From Marinicrinis sediminis (GTDB taxonomy: Bacteria; Bacillota; Bacilli; Paenibacillales; KCTC-33676), in the NCBI RefSeq assembly GCF_042685085.1, contig NZ_JBHUMM010000043.1, forward strand, positions 186,001-250,000: a stretch of 64,000 bases of DNA, written 5' to 3'. The notes beneath the pieces are model-generated. The model searched no databases. It was given only the letters and a program-made list of their open reading frames with translations, and was not told the origin of the DNA. A program made the translations under genes and the position numbers. Below, one piece after another: positions 24,720-33,597 of the stretch; position 1 is the first letter of the stretch, and each line of letters opens with the position of its first letter.

Positions 24720-26027
24720 GTGCTAAAGGTAGAAGAAGGGATATTACTGAGGCTCGAGGAGGAACATGCGGGTGTGCAGGAGTGGGCTGTTCAACTTGGG
24801 GAAGAGACGTGCCGGGCACGTCATGAACTCGACTGGATGCCTGTCCCGCTGGAGCCGGGGGATCGGGTATGGCTCAATACAACCGCTGTCAGATTGAAGC
24901 TGGGTACGGGCGGACTGCATTTTGTAGTGGGTTTGGCTGGCAAGTCTCATGATGATCCATCCAACTCGATTACAGCTACAGCTACATCTACAAATACAAC
25001 CACAACCGCATCATCAAATGAGGTGCCCGCACATGCAGTGTCTTCAGACAAACTGATCGGATCTATGTGTGAGAATCAGACTTCATCGAATGCTCAGGTT
25101 CTATCAAAAGGCCATATGATGAAACTCCGATACACCCCTTTCCAGCGCTCTGTGCTATCTGTGGAAGAAGCAGAGAGTAGAGCGCACGAACTGTTCTTGA
25201 ATGAGCTGAAACTGGAGCAGATGCCCGTGTTGATCGGGGAACTGCACAGCATGCTGCCCGTCGCTGCAGCCTGGCTCTATCAACAGCAAATTTATCGTGA
25301 ACCACTTGTAGAGCGGGAAGTGCGGGGAAATCGGGAACATCGGGAACATCCAGAGAACAAGAGAAGATTGCGCGTATGCTATTTGATGAGTGATGGAGGA
25401 GCCTTGCCATTGTCGTTTAGCCGACATGTGCGTCAGTTGAAGAAACTCGGTTGGATCGATCAAACGATTACATATGGACATGCGTATGGCGGTGATTATG
25501 AGGCGATGAATAAATATACAGCACTGATTGCCGGAAAGTGGGTCAGCGGTGCGGATATCTCTCTCGTCATGATGGGTCCTGGCATTGCTGGCACAGGAAC
25601 GCAGCTGGGACATTCGGGGATGGAAGTGAGTGAGCTAATCAATGCGACTTCTAAACTGGGCGGGATACCTGTCGTGATTCCCCGTATCAGTTTTGCTGAT
25701 CGACGGAGTCGCCATCAAGGTCTTAGTCACCATCTGCTGACCACACTTCGCTATGCGAGTGAACGTGCGATTCTCCCTCTGCCAGCTGACTTGCCACATG
25801 AGCAACGGTTGCAGATTCGGCAGCAGGTGGAAGATGCCGGACTGGCCCAACATCATGCCATTGAATGGATGGAAACGATCTCACTAAGCTCCGTCTCACA
25901 GGCGATGCAGCGCTATGGCTCTCCGCTTACGACAATGGGTAGAGGATTGGATGAGGAGCCTGCTTTCTTTCTAGGGGTGTGTGCTGCTTCGCAGTATGCC
26001 TGGCTGCGATCAGGGCAGCTATCGTAG
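24720..26027 (+). CDS. DUF3866-family protein
   Basis: GTG 24720 follows AGGAAAGG, preferred over GTG 24699. 435 residues. The C-terminal two thirds show the DUF3866 signature: VCYLMSDGGALPLSFSRHVR, ITYGHAYGGDYEAMN, MMGPGIAGTGTQLGHSGME, GIPVVIPRISFADRRSRHQG. A Thr/Ala/Ser low-complexity insert (SITATATSTNTTTTASSNEV, about residues 81-100) splits the N-terminal part. Its enzyme activity, if any, is unknown. The last 101 bases are overlapped on the other strand by the mciZ-like gene. Confidence 0.8.
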   Translation: MLKVEEGILLRLEEEHAGVQEWAVQLGEETCRARHELDWMPVPLEPGDRVWLNTTAVRLKLGTGGLHFVVGLAGKSHDDPSNSITATATSTNTTTTASSNEVPAHAVSSDKLIGSMCENQTSSNAQVLSKGHMMKLRYTPFQRSVLSVEEAESRAHELFLNELKLEQMPVLIGELHSMLPVAAAWLYQQQIYREPLVEREVRGNREHREHPENKRRLRVCYLMSDGGALPLSFSRHVRQLKKLGWIDQTITYGHAYGGDYEAMNKYTALIAGKWVSGADISLVMMGPGIAGTGTQLGHSGMEVSELINATSKLGGIPVVIPRISFADRRSRHQGLSHHLLTTLRYASERAILPLPADLPHEQRLQIRQQVEDAGLAQHHAIEWMETISLSSVSQAMQRYGSPLTTMGRGLDEEPAFFLGVCAASQYAWLRSGQLS

Positions 26028-26127
26028 TTGTTGCACCTTCCTGTTTCACAAGCTGTCTGACATAAGCGCGAACTTCCCACATCTTGCCGGACAAGCATAG
26101 CTGATTCTCGGTTATAGCCATGATCAT
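25927..26127 (-). CDS. mciZ: MciZ-like Z-ring inhibitor (66 aa)
   Basis: ATG 26127 with AAAGGAGG upstream on the minus strand; 66 residues. The core LCLSGKMWEVRAYVRQL matches, as I remember it, the B. subtilis MciZ segment around LVGKAWEIRAKLKEY; MciZ is a 40-residue peptide made in the mother cell that binds FtsZ and blocks Z-ring formation during sporulation. The location next to nudF is also that of mciZ in Bacillus. The product here is longer, with an extra basic C-terminal tail of about 20 residues, encoded entirely within the overlap with the DUF3866 gene. Confidence 0.75.
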   Translation of the reverse strand: MIMAITENQLCLSGKMWEVRAYVRQLVKQEGATTTIAALIAARHTAKQHTPLERKQAPHPILYPLS

Positions 26128-26197
26128 CGTGTCCTTCCTCCTTTTTCCTGTTCGTTTTGGCGTAAATGGTAGATGGCAGATGTATTGCATCCTGTTT

Positions 26198-26226
26198 TTG
26201 CCAAACCCTCCTGCGCGGGTTACAAT
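26198..26226 (+). promoter_or_regulatory. Probable SigA promoter of nudF
   Basis: TTGCCA (26198-26203), 17-base spacer, TACAAT (26221-26226); about 98 bases before the nudF start. Confidence 0.65.
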
Positions 26227-26323
26227 ATGGACAGATGGCAGGAATGGGCAGGGAAAAGCTATATCCTAACGTATGCGCATACTGGACAACCTATGACCAA
26301 ATCAGGGAGAGGAAGAGATATCG

Positions 26324-26902
26324 ATGATCGGAAAAGATCCATTTGCTGACGAAAATCAGGCCTTTGCAGAAAAGACAGTTGAAACGGAACCTATTTTTAC
26401 AGGCAAAATCATTTCTTTACAGCGGGATACAGTTTTGTTGCCCAATGGCAAGCAGGCCTATCGGGAAGTCGTCAAGCATCCGGGTGCTGTAGCTGTCATG
26501 GTCATCCAGGATGACAAAATGGCTGTAGTGGAGCAGTATCGGAAGCCGCTGGAACGCAGTCTGGTTGAAATCCCGGCAGGAAAGCTGGATGAAGGGGAAA
26601 CCCCGGAGAGTGCCGCGATGAGGGAATTGCAAGAAGAAACCGGGATGAAGGCGGATCATGTGACGCTTGTGAAATCCTTCTATACGTCACCCGGCTTTGC
26701 CGATGAAATCATTCATCTCTATTTTGCAGATCAATGTACGAAGGGAGAACAGCAGCCCGACGAGGATGAGTTTCTTCAATTACAATGGCTGACACTGAAT
26801 GAGGCCAAGGCATTTGTTGAACAGGGAAAAATTCGCGACGCGAAGACGGTTACGGCTATCTATGTGTGGGAGCTCTACCAGCTCACCGGAAAGCTGATGT
26901 AG
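26324..26902 (+). CDS. nudF: ADP-ribose pyrophosphatase (Nudix hydrolase)
   Basis: 192 residues, ATG after GGGAGAGGAAGAG. A complete Nudix box lies at about residues 84-106 (GKLDEGETPESAAMRELQEE then TGM), with the upstream VVEQYRKPLERSLVEIPAG and downstream SPGFADEIIHLYFA of the ADP-ribose group. It splits ADP-ribose into AMP and ribose 5-phosphate in the cytoplasm. The next gene begins 3 bases after its stop codon, so they are co-transcribed. Confidence 0.92.
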   Translation: MIGKDPFADENQAFAEKTVETEPIFTGKIISLQRDTVLLPNGKQAYREVVKHPGAVAVMVIQDDKMAVVEQYRKPLERSLVEIPAGKLDEGETPESAAMRELQEETGMKADHVTLVKSFYTSPGFADEIIHLYFADQCTKGEQQPDEDEFLQLQWLTLNEAKAFVEQGKIRDAKTVTAIYVWELYQLTGKLM

Positions 26903-26904
26903 GC

Positions 26905-28077
26905 ATGGAGCGTCTTTCGTCTGTCTTTGCCGATTTTCATATTCATATCGGCAGCACCGATGACGGGAAGCCAGTCAAAATATCGGCTAGCCGGAACCTG
27001 ACGTTTGCACATATTGCGAGAGAAGCCGCAGATCGCAAAGGCATCAATTTGATCGGAATTATCGATTGTCATGCTCCCGGTGTCCAGAGGGATATTTTAC
27101 GGCTGCTCGATCGCGGGGAGATGGCGGAGCATGTGGATGGAGGCATCCGCTACCGGACGACTACGATCATGCTGGGCTGTGAGCTTGAAGTAAAGGAAGA
27201 TGGACGGGGAGCGGCCCATTATCTCGTCTATTTTCCCTATTTGGCAGATATGCAGGACTGGACGGCGTGGCTGTCCCGGCATGTCAAGAACATTCATCTC
27301 AGCTCCCAGCGCGTTTATGCTTCTGCCAGACAGGTGCAGCAGGAGGTGGTGGACCGGGGTGGACTGTTTATCCCCGCTCATATCTTTACGCCGCACAAAA
27401 GCTTGTATGGCAGTTGCACCGATGCGATGGCCGACGTGCTGAATCCGGACCAGGTATCTGCTGTGGAGCTTGGTCTGAGTGCAGACACGTCCATGGCCAG
27501 CCGCATATCCGAGCTGGATGTGCTGCCCTTTCTGACGAATTCGGATGCACATTCCTTGCCCAAGATTGCACGGGAATACAACGAGCTTCTGCTCAAGGAA
27601 CCTACTTTTGCTGAATGGAAAGCCGCTCTGGGCGGCGAACAGGGCAGGGCGATCCAAGCCAACTATGGACTCCTTCCCGCTCTCGGCAAATATCACCAGA
27701 CAACCTGTGCGGCCTGCGGACAAAAGCTGAACGCGAATGAGCCGAGTGAAGTCTGTCCCGTTTGTGGAAAGGTGCGGAAAACGACAGGTGTAGCGCATCG
27801 GATTGAGACTATTGCTGATCGGAAGGAACCGGATGACCAACGCAGACCCCCTTACAAGCTGCAAGTTCCGCTGGAGTTCATCCCTGGGATCGGCAAGCAA
27901 ATGCTGGACAAGCTGCTGCAGCATTTTGGTACAGAGATGAATGTGCTTCACCATGTGCCAGCAGAAGAGCTTGCACGAGTGTGCGGGGAACAACTGGCAG
28001 GCCGAATCGATCGTGCGCGAAGCGGGCAGTTGGACATTGAAAGTGGGGGCGGAGGCAGGTACGGGAAGTTGAAATAA
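26905..28077 (+). CDS. yqxK: Endonuclease Q family protein (YqxK-like)
   Basis: 390 residues, ATG 26905 directly after nudF. A PHP-type metal domain (FADFHIHIGS, GIIDCHAPG, LGCELEV, FIPAHIFTP, FLTNSDAHS) is followed by a zinc finger (CAACG...CPVCG at about 273-298) and a helix-hairpin-helix (LEFIPGIGKQMLDKLLQHFG). This is the EndoQ layout; the archaeal enzyme nicks DNA 5' of deaminated bases such as uracil and hypoxanthine. Bacillales homologues carry the same domains. A Gly-rich tail ends the protein. Confidence 0.88.
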   Translation: MERLSSVFADFHIHIGSTDDGKPVKISASRNLTFAHIAREAADRKGINLIGIIDCHAPGVQRDILRLLDRGEMAEHVDGGIRYRTTTIMLGCELEVKEDGRGAAHYLVYFPYLADMQDWTAWLSRHVKNIHLSSQRVYASARQVQQEVVDRGGLFIPAHIFTPHKSLYGSCTDAMADVLNPDQVSAVELGLSADTSMASRISELDVLPFLTNSDAHSLPKIAREYNELLLKEPTFAEWKAALGGEQGRAIQANYGLLPALGKYHQTTCAACGQKLNANEPSEVCPVCGKVRKTTGVAHRIETIADRKEPDDQRRPPYKLQVPLEFIPGIGKQMLDKLLQHFGTEMNVLHHVPAEELARVCGEQLAGRIDRARSGQLDIESGGGGRYGKLK

Positions 28078-28154
28078 GCAATCTAGCAAAAAGAGGCATA
28101 GTCTATCAATCTTGTTCATATATTGATCGTAACTGAACAAGGGAGGAAATAGAC

Positions 28155-28799
28155 ATGAATATGCCGCTCCAGATGAAAAAGCTGCTTCAGGATTATATGC
28201 CGCTCACTGTATTCGTTTCGGTTCTGTTTGTGATGGGGATTGTGTTCGGTGCCTTGTTGGTGAATGCCCTGTCCCTCGAGCAAAAACAGGAAATGTTTCG
28301 CTATGTGGGGAGTTTCTTTCATTCGATTGACCAAGGTACAGAGGGGAGTAAAACAGAATCCTTTCAGCATATTTTCGGCATGCATTTGAAATGGATGTTG
28401 CTGATCTGGGTACTGGGCCTGTCCGTAATTGGATTGCCGCTCGTTTTGGTTCTGAATTTTCTCAAGGGCGTGCTGGTGGGCTTTACGGTTGGTTTTTTTG
28501 TTTCCCAATGGTCGTGGAAAGGCATGGTTTTTGCCATGGCAGCTGTGGCTCCGCAAAATATCGTGATTATTCCTTCCTTTATATTAAGCAGTGTGTTTGC
28601 GATCTTGTTCTCGATTTATTTGATTCGGAATCGGCTCATGCAGAAGAAAGGGAATATCTCCCAGGCCTTTATGCAATACTCCATCGGGGTGCTGGCGCTC
28701 ACAGGTGTCCTGTTGCTTGCCTCCTTGCTGGAGGTCTTTTGTTCGCCGTATTTCATCGAATGGGCTACGCCTGTGTTGTCTTTGAGCGGAGCCAATTAG
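28155..28799 (+). CDS. spoIIM: Stage II sporulation protein M
   Basis: 214 residues, ATG after GGGAGG. Five hydrophobic helices, with the family features FGALLVNALSLEQKQEMF and NFLKGVLVGFTVGFFVSQWSW. SpoIIM works with SpoIID and SpoIIP in septal peptidoglycan removal and engulfment of the forespore. Its position between yqxK and fur is the Bacillus arrangement. Confidence 0.92.
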   Translation: MNMPLQMKKLLQDYMPLTVFVSVLFVMGIVFGALLVNALSLEQKQEMFRYVGSFFHSIDQGTEGSKTESFQHIFGMHLKWMLLIWVLGLSVIGLPLVLVLNFLKGVLVGFTVGFFVSQWSWKGMVFAMAAVAPQNIVIIPSFILSSVFAILFSIYLIRNRLMQKKGNISQAFMQYSIGVLALTGVLLLASLLEVFCSPYFIEWATPVLSLSGAN

Positions 28800-28824
28800 G
28801 CCTCAATGGCCGTGACCTTTTCAT

Positions 28825-28854
28825 TTGACTTCTCAAACGTTCACCCACTATAAT
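28825..28854 (+). promoter_or_regulatory. Probable SigA promoter of fur
   Basis: TTGACT (28825-28830), 18-base spacer, perfect TATAAT (28849-28854), about 50 bases before the fur start. Confidence 0.75.
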
Positions 28855-28905
28855 GAAAACATATTGAAGTTACTGGCTTTGGGTTCAGGTAAGAGGGGGA
28901 ACGGG

Positions 28906-29367
28906 ATGGAAGCGAGGATAGAAAAAATCAAGCAGCAGCTTCAGGCTCAAGGCTATAAGCTGACACCTCAACGAGAGGCGACCCTCCGGGTACTGCTCGA
29001 GAATGAAGAGGATCATTTGAGCGCTGAGGATGTATTCATGCTTGTCAAGGAGAAAGCACCGGAAATTGGTCTGGCTACAGTCTACCGTACCCTGGAATTG
29101 CTGGCTGAATTGCATGTCGTAGAGAAGATGAATTTTGGCGATGGCGTGGCAAGATATGACTTGCGCGGCGATACAAGCAAGCATCATCATCATCATCTCA
29201 TTTGTGTACAGTGCGGAGCAGTAGATGAAATTCTGGAAGATTGGCTGGGTCCTCTGGAAGATAGATTGGCCCGAGAGTTTAATTTTCACGTACTGGATCA
29301 TCGACTTGATTTCCAGGGCGTTTGTCATCGATGCAACAATGAAGAGTCTGACAAGAAAAGTGAGTAG
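28906..29367 (+). CDS. fur: Fur-family metalloregulator
   Basis: 153 residues, ATG 28906 after GAGGGGG. N-terminal winged helix (YKLTPQREATLRVLLENEED then LATVYRTLELLAEL), then the dimerisation domain with DTSKHHHHHLICVQCGAVDE (His cluster and first C-x2-C) and the second C-x2-C at CHRC, which together form the structural zinc site. Gene order spoIIM-fur-yqzK-xerD argues for Fur itself rather than PerR or Zur. It represses iron-uptake genes with Fe(II) bound. Terminator at 29608-29642, after a repeat array. Confidence 0.88.
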   Translation: MEARIEKIKQQLQAQGYKLTPQREATLRVLLENEEDHLSAEDVFMLVKEKAPEIGLATVYRTLELLAELHVVEKMNFGDGVARYDLRGDTSKHHHHHLICVQCGAVDEILEDWLGPLEDRLAREFNFHVLDHRLDFQGVCHRCNNEESDKKSE

Positions 29368-29545
29368 CCCAGCGAAGCACCGCGTAGCTAGCGAAGCCCT
29401 GCGAAGTGAAACGTAGCAAGGCGAAGCCCCGCGAAGCCCAGCGTAGTGAAACGTAGCTAAGCGCAGCCCGCGTAGCCCCGCGAAGTGAAACGTAGCAAGG
29501 CGAAGCCTCGCGTAGCCCAGCGAAGCACCGCGTAGCTCTGTGGCT
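29366..29545. repeat. GCGWAGC heptamer array with 39-40 bp higher-order period
   Basis: Ten exact GCGAAGC/GCGTAGC words and several one-base variants fill about 180 bases after fur. A longer unit, starting GCGAAGTGAAACGTAGC, occurs at 29401, 29441 (variant) and 29480; the 28 bases at 29401 and 29480 are identical. A second word, starting CCCAGCGAAGCACCG, occurs at 29368 and 29516. Open frames through the array give repetitive Leu/Arg/Ala/Thr strings and are not genes. It lies in the fur 3' untranslated region, before its terminator. Confidence 0.85.
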
Positions 29546-29607
29546 CGCATCAATCTGCACAGGCCGTTTTAACAAACCGGATCATGGTTAAATATATAGA
29601 AGACAGA

Positions 29608-29642
29608 AACTCTCCTGAATGAACTTTTCAGGAGAGTTTTTT
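29608..29642 (+). terminator. Intrinsic terminator of fur transcript
   Basis: AACTCTCCTGAA (29608-29619) pairs with TTCAGGAGAGTT (29627-29638), then six T. Confidence 0.9.
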
Positions 29643-29718
29643 ATACCTGTTTTCATAATCCGACTTGGAATTAGCAACAATACAAGATGAGAAAGGTCTA
29701 GTTCAGGAGGGATTTATC

Positions 29719-30846
29719 ATGTTGATCGGGGTGCCAAAGGAAATCAAAAGCAATGAAAATCGCGTAGCCATCACACCTGCAGGGGTGGCTGCTTTTGTAC
29801 AAAGAGGTCATCAAGTATACATTGAACATCAGGCCGGCTCCGGCAGCGGATTTGAGGATGAGGATTATAGACAGGAAGGTGCGGTCATCGTCCAGACGGC
29901 AGCCGAAGTGTGGGGTCGCGCAGATATGGTCATGAAGGTCAAGGAGCCGTTGCCAGAGGAATATGGGTATTTCCGGGAGAATCTGATGCTGTTCACCTAT
30001 TTGCATTTGGCTGCTGTCCCTGCGCTTGCGGATGCCCTCGTTCGTTCCGGCATGACGGCTATTGCCTATGAGACGATTCAGCTTCCCAGCGGTGGATTGC
30101 CACTGCTGACACCTATGAGTGAGGTGGCCGGGAGAATGTCCGTTCAGGTAGGGGCGCAGTTTCTGGAGACGTTCTATGGCGGGAGAGGTATTCTGCTAGG
30201 CGGAGTGCCAGGTGTACCGCCTGCGGATGTCATCATTATTGGCGGAGGAATTGTGGGTACGAATGCAGCAAAAATGGCGCTCGGCATGGGAGCCAATGTC
30301 GTGATGGTAGAGAAAAGTACGGATCGCATGCGATACCTGGACGATGTGTTTCAGGGCCGTATTCGTACCCTGATGTCGAACCCGTACAATATTGCCAATG
30401 CGGTGCAAAAAGCGGACTTGCTGATCGGTGCGGTGCTCATTCCGGGCGCCAAAGCCCCGAGACTGGTTACGGAAGAGATGGTGAGTCAAATGAAGAAAGG
30501 TTCGGTCATTGTCGATGTGGCCGTGGATCAGGGAGGCAGCATCGAGACGGTTGACCGGGTGACGACGCATAGTGAGCCAGTGTATGTCAAACATGATGTG
30601 CTACATTACGCCGTCGCCAATATCCCCGGTGCCGTTCCTCGAACCTCCACACTCGCACTGACCAACGTGACGCTCGCCTTTGCCCTTGATTTGGCAGACA
30701 AGGGTCTGGGCAAAGCCATTGCGGATTATCATCCGTTGAAGCTGGGAGTCAATACGTATGCGGGGAAAATTACGCACCAGGCCGTGGCAGAATCACTCGG
30801 CGCTCCGTATCATGTCATTGATCAGTTGCTTCCTATGCAAATGTGA
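29719..30846 (+). CDS. ald: Alanine dehydrogenase
   Basis: 375 residues, ATG 29719 after GGAGGG. MLIGVPKEIKSNENRVAITP opening, substrate Lys in VMKVKEPLPEEY, His in FTYLHLAA, and the Rossmann GGGIVGTNAAKMALGMGANV with later NIPGAVPRTSTLALTN. It interconverts L-alanine and pyruvate with NADH and is needed for normal sporulation on alanine in Bacillus. An imperfect inverted repeat (30877-30899, GTGATAAAGG-TAT-CCTTTTTCAC) follows and may act as a weak terminator. Confidence 0.95.
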   Translation: MLIGVPKEIKSNENRVAITPAGVAAFVQRGHQVYIEHQAGSGSGFEDEDYRQEGAVIVQTAAEVWGRADMVMKVKEPLPEEYGYFRENLMLFTYLHLAAVPALADALVRSGMTAIAYETIQLPSGGLPLLTPMSEVAGRMSVQVGAQFLETFYGGRGILLGGVPGVPPADVIIIGGGIVGTNAAKMALGMGANVVMVEKSTDRMRYLDDVFQGRIRTLMSNPYNIANAVQKADLLIGAVLIPGAKAPRLVTEEMVSQMKKGSVIVDVAVDQGGSIETVDRVTTHSEPVYVKHDVLHYAVANIPGAVPRTSTLALTNVTLAFALDLADKGLGKAIADYHPLKLGVNTYAGKITHQAVAESLGAPYHVIDQLLPMQM

Positions 30847-30982
30847 TGCCAGCCCTCTTATTCACATCATGCAAGTGTGATAAAGGTATCCTTTTTCACA
30901 TATGGTGAAATACGGGGAGGAACAAGCCCCGCGTGAATGAACACGTGTGAAGAACACGAGGGATTAGGGGAAGGTGCTGCGC

Positions 30983-31216
30983 ATGATCATTTCACTGCGA
31001 AAGTGGATGGAGCGAATTCAGTTTTTATTGCTATTCGTATGTTTGACCTATGTTTTTTCCCATGTCTACGGCTGGGTACAGGACTGGCTGGACCCAATGG
31101 ATACGTATCGGGTGCCGGAGGGAGCGGCAGTGAAGGCTTTTTCGACAGATGCAGGCTGGACAGAGCCCCGGCATCCACTCGAAAGGTTGAAACAATTTTA
31201 TCTGACCGGAGAATAA
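30983..31216 (+). CDS. yqzK: YqzK-family (DUF4227) membrane protein
   Basis: 77 residues from ATG 30983 after GGGGAAGG. One hydrophobic helix (FLLLFVCLTYVFSHVYGWV) and the family's YRVPEGAAVKAF and RLKQFY segments. It lies between fur and xerD as in B. subtilis. Function unknown. Confidence 0.85.
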   Translation: MIISLRKWMERIQFLLLFVCLTYVFSHVYGWVQDWLDPMDTYRVPEGAAVKAFSTDAGWTEPRHPLERLKQFYLTGE

Positions 31217-31356
31217 TGTTGGCACAAGCAGGAAATCCCGATGACAATGTGGAAACAACAATTCAGAGCCAAAGCGTATCATGAAGCACCTTCATGTATC
31301 GTATCGGTTGTGTACGGTCTTGTACGCACAGGCTATGACATGTCATCGGGAGAGGA

Positions 31357-32265
31357 ATGCTCAGCATGCTGGATCAGATTAAACAATTTCTGCATTATAT
31401 TTCGGTGGAAAAAGGGCTGTCCGTCAATACGCTTCAATCGTACGAGCGTGATTTGACCCAATTTGCTCTTTATATAAAAGAAACGTTTCAGGTGCAGGAG
31501 GTGCAGCAGATCAAGAAGCAGCATGTAACCTCCTATTTGTTGCATGGCAGGCAACAGGGAAAGGCTTCGGCTTCCATCTCGCGAAGTCTCGTTGCCATTC
31601 GCGGTTTTTTTCAGTTTCTGCAGATCGAACGGTGGATTGACAAAAATCCCATCCAGCATCTTGAGATGCCAAAGCAAGAGAAACGATTGCCAAAAGCGCT
31701 CTCGATCGAAGAGGTAGATCGTTTGCTGCAAGCTCCCGACGTAAAGGAGAAAGCCGGTCTTCGGGACAAGGCCATGCTGGAGATACTGTATGCGTCGGGG
31801 ATGAGGGTGACCGAACTGCTCGATCTGAATATGGACAGTGTACATACCGGTATGGGTTTTGTACGTTGCATCGGGAAGGGATCGAAGGAACGGATCATTC
31901 CGCTTGGTAAAATCAGCCTGACCTGTGTCCACGAGTATGTGGAGATGGCTCGTCCCCACTTTGTACGCAAGCAGCCTCAGGAGGATGCGCTGTTCGTCAA
32001 TCAGAAGGGCGTGCGGATGACCCGGCAGGGATTTTGGAAAATCATTAAAAAATACGGAAGTGAGCTCGGCATCAAAAAAGAGCTAACCCCGCATACCCTT
32101 CGGCACTCCTTCGCGACACATCTGCTCGAAAATGGCGCGGATCTCAGAGCGGTTCAGGAAATGCTGGGCCATGCTGACATCTCAACGACCCAAATCTATA
32201 CACATGTGACGAAATCGAAAATGAAAGAAATCTATGACCGCGCTCATCCGAGAGCGAAGAAATAA
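31357..32265 (+). CDS. xerD: Site-specific tyrosine recombinase XerD
   Basis: 302 residues from ATG 31357 (ATG 31366, giving MLDQIKQFLHY, is equally possible). N-terminal core-binding domain (KGLSVNTLQSYERDLTQFAL), catalytic Arg in YASGMRVTELLDLN, His-x-x-Arg in TPHTLRHSFATHL, LGHADISTTQ and the Tyr nucleophile in IYTHV. XerD acts with XerC at dif to resolve chromosome dimers. Unrelated in role to the element integrase at 8.7 kb. A short GAAGCG/CGCTTC hairpin follows. Confidence 0.93.
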   Translation: MLSMLDQIKQFLHYISVEKGLSVNTLQSYERDLTQFALYIKETFQVQEVQQIKKQHVTSYLLHGRQQGKASASISRSLVAIRGFFQFLQIERWIDKNPIQHLEMPKQEKRLPKALSIEEVDRLLQAPDVKEKAGLRDKAMLEILYASGMRVTELLDLNMDSVHTGMGFVRCIGKGSKERIIPLGKISLTCVHEYVEMARPHFVRKQPQEDALFVNQKGVRMTRQGFWKIIKKYGSELGIKKELTPHTLRHSFATHLLENGADLRAVQEMLGHADISTTQIYTHVTKSKMKEIYDRAHPRAKK

Positions 32266-32290
32266 ACGAAGCGCACGCGCACGCTTCATT

Positions 32291-32320
32291 TTGCATCTTG
32301 CCCGCCATTCATGAGATAAT
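32291..32320 (+). promoter_or_regulatory. Probable SigA promoter of deoB
   Basis: TTGCAT (32291-32296), 18-base spacer, GATAAT (32315-32320), 31 bases before the deoB start. Confidence 0.55.
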
Positions 32321-32351
32321 ACAGACAAATACCAATCTTTGGGAGGCTGCT

Positions 32352-33533
32352 ATGAACCGCTTTCGACGTATTGCACTCATCGTATTAGACAGCGTGGGTA
32401 TTGGAGAGTTGCCAGACGCCTCACAGTTCAATGATCAGGGCGCCCATACCCTTGGGCACATTGGCAGAGAAGTACCCGGTATGAAGCTGCCGAATCTGGC
32501 ACAGCTTGGTTTGGGCAACATTGCAACCATCCCGCCTGTTCAGCACGTACAGGAACCGACCGCCAGCTATGGCAAAATGGCAGAAGTATCGGCAGGAAAA
32601 GATACGATGACCGGACATTGGGAGCTGATGGGGCTGAAAGTGACCATTCCGTTTGAGACGTATCCGGATGGATTTCCTCCGGCACTGATCCAGCAGTTCG
32701 AGGAACGAACCGGTCGCAAGGTCATCGGCAACAAGCCCGCATCGGGCACGGAGATATTAAAGGAGCTGGGCGAGGAGCAGATGCGTACGGGCTCATGGAT
32801 TGTCTACACCTCGGCAGACAGTGTGTTTCAAATTGCCGCACATGAAGATATCATCCCGCTGGACGAGCTGTACCAGGCGTGCGAGATTGCCCGCGAGATG
32901 ACACGAACGGAGCCCTATGCGATTGGAAGGGTTATCGCCCGGCCCTATATCGGCGAGCCAGGGCATTTCGAGCGTACATCGAATCGGCATGATTATGCCC
33001 TGAGTCCACCGGAGAAGACTGTCATGAATTTCGTCCAGGAGAAGGGGCTGGATTGCATTTCTGTCGGGAAAATTAACGATATTTTCTCGGGAGAAGGGGT
33101 CACCAGATCCTATCCGACGAAAAGCAACAGCCATGGCATCGAGCAAACGATCGCATGCCTGAGTGAAGATTTTCATGGCCTGCTGTTTACCAACCTCGTC
33201 GACTTCGATTCCCTGTATGGACATCGCCGGGACCCGGCTGGCTATGCGGAGGCGTTAGAAGAGTTTGACCGGCATCTGCCACAGATTATGGAGCAGATTG
33301 GGCCTGACGATTTGCTGATCATTACCGCAGATCACGGCAATGACCCGGTTCATCACGGAACTGATCATACGCGGGAATATGTACCGCTGCTCGTATATAA
33401 TCCGACGATGAAGACGGTGGAGCTGGGCATTCGGGAAACGTTTTCAGATGTCGGGGCAACCATTGCCGACAACTTTGAAGTTCAAAAGCCGGCAAATGGA
33501 AAGAGCTTTTTGGCAGAACTTAGGCAGAACTAA
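32352..33533 (+). CDS. deoB: Phosphopentomutase
   Basis: 393 residues, ATG 32352 after GGGAGG. Alkaline-phosphatase-type metal sites: LIVLDSVGIGELPD, the acceptor Thr in GKDTMTGHWE, and LIITADHGNDP...GTDHTRE. It interconverts (deoxy)ribose 1- and 5-phosphate and so feeds nucleoside sugars into the pentose pathway. It is the first gene of the nucleoside salvage group deoB, two phosphorylases and pdp. Confidence 0.95.
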   Translation: MNRFRRIALIVLDSVGIGELPDASQFNDQGAHTLGHIGREVPGMKLPNLAQLGLGNIATIPPVQHVQEPTASYGKMAEVSAGKDTMTGHWELMGLKVTIPFETYPDGFPPALIQQFEERTGRKVIGNKPASGTEILKELGEEQMRTGSWIVYTSADSVFQIAAHEDIIPLDELYQACEIAREMTRTEPYAIGRVIARPYIGEPGHFERTSNRHDYALSPPEKTVMNFVQEKGLDCISVGKINDIFSGEGVTRSYPTKSNSHGIEQTIACLSEDFHGLLFTNLVDFDSLYGHRRDPAGYAEALEEFDRHLPQIMEQIGPDDLLIITADHGNDPVHHGTDHTREYVPLLVYNPTMKTVELGIRETFSDVGATIADNFEVQKPANGKSFLAELRQN

Positions 33534-33597
33534 TGTTGTGATTCTGGTTCTCATTCTATAGGGATGAGGCGAATCGAAATAGAGAAAGGTGGAAAAG

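Noticed and set aside
27097..28140. A 347-codon minus-strand open frame antisense to the endonuclease Q gene
   Set aside because: Shadow of a well-supported gene; no start signal.
29366..29545. CRISPR array
   Set aside because: The repeats are heptamers within a degenerate 39-40 bp unit with no unique spacers of constant length, and there are no cas genes in the window.
28885..29575. Long minus-strand open frames through the fur gene and the repeat array
   Set aside because: Translation is a repeat of Leu/Arg/Ala/Thr/Phe strings created by the GCGWAGC array and antisense fur codons; no ribosome site and no known family.
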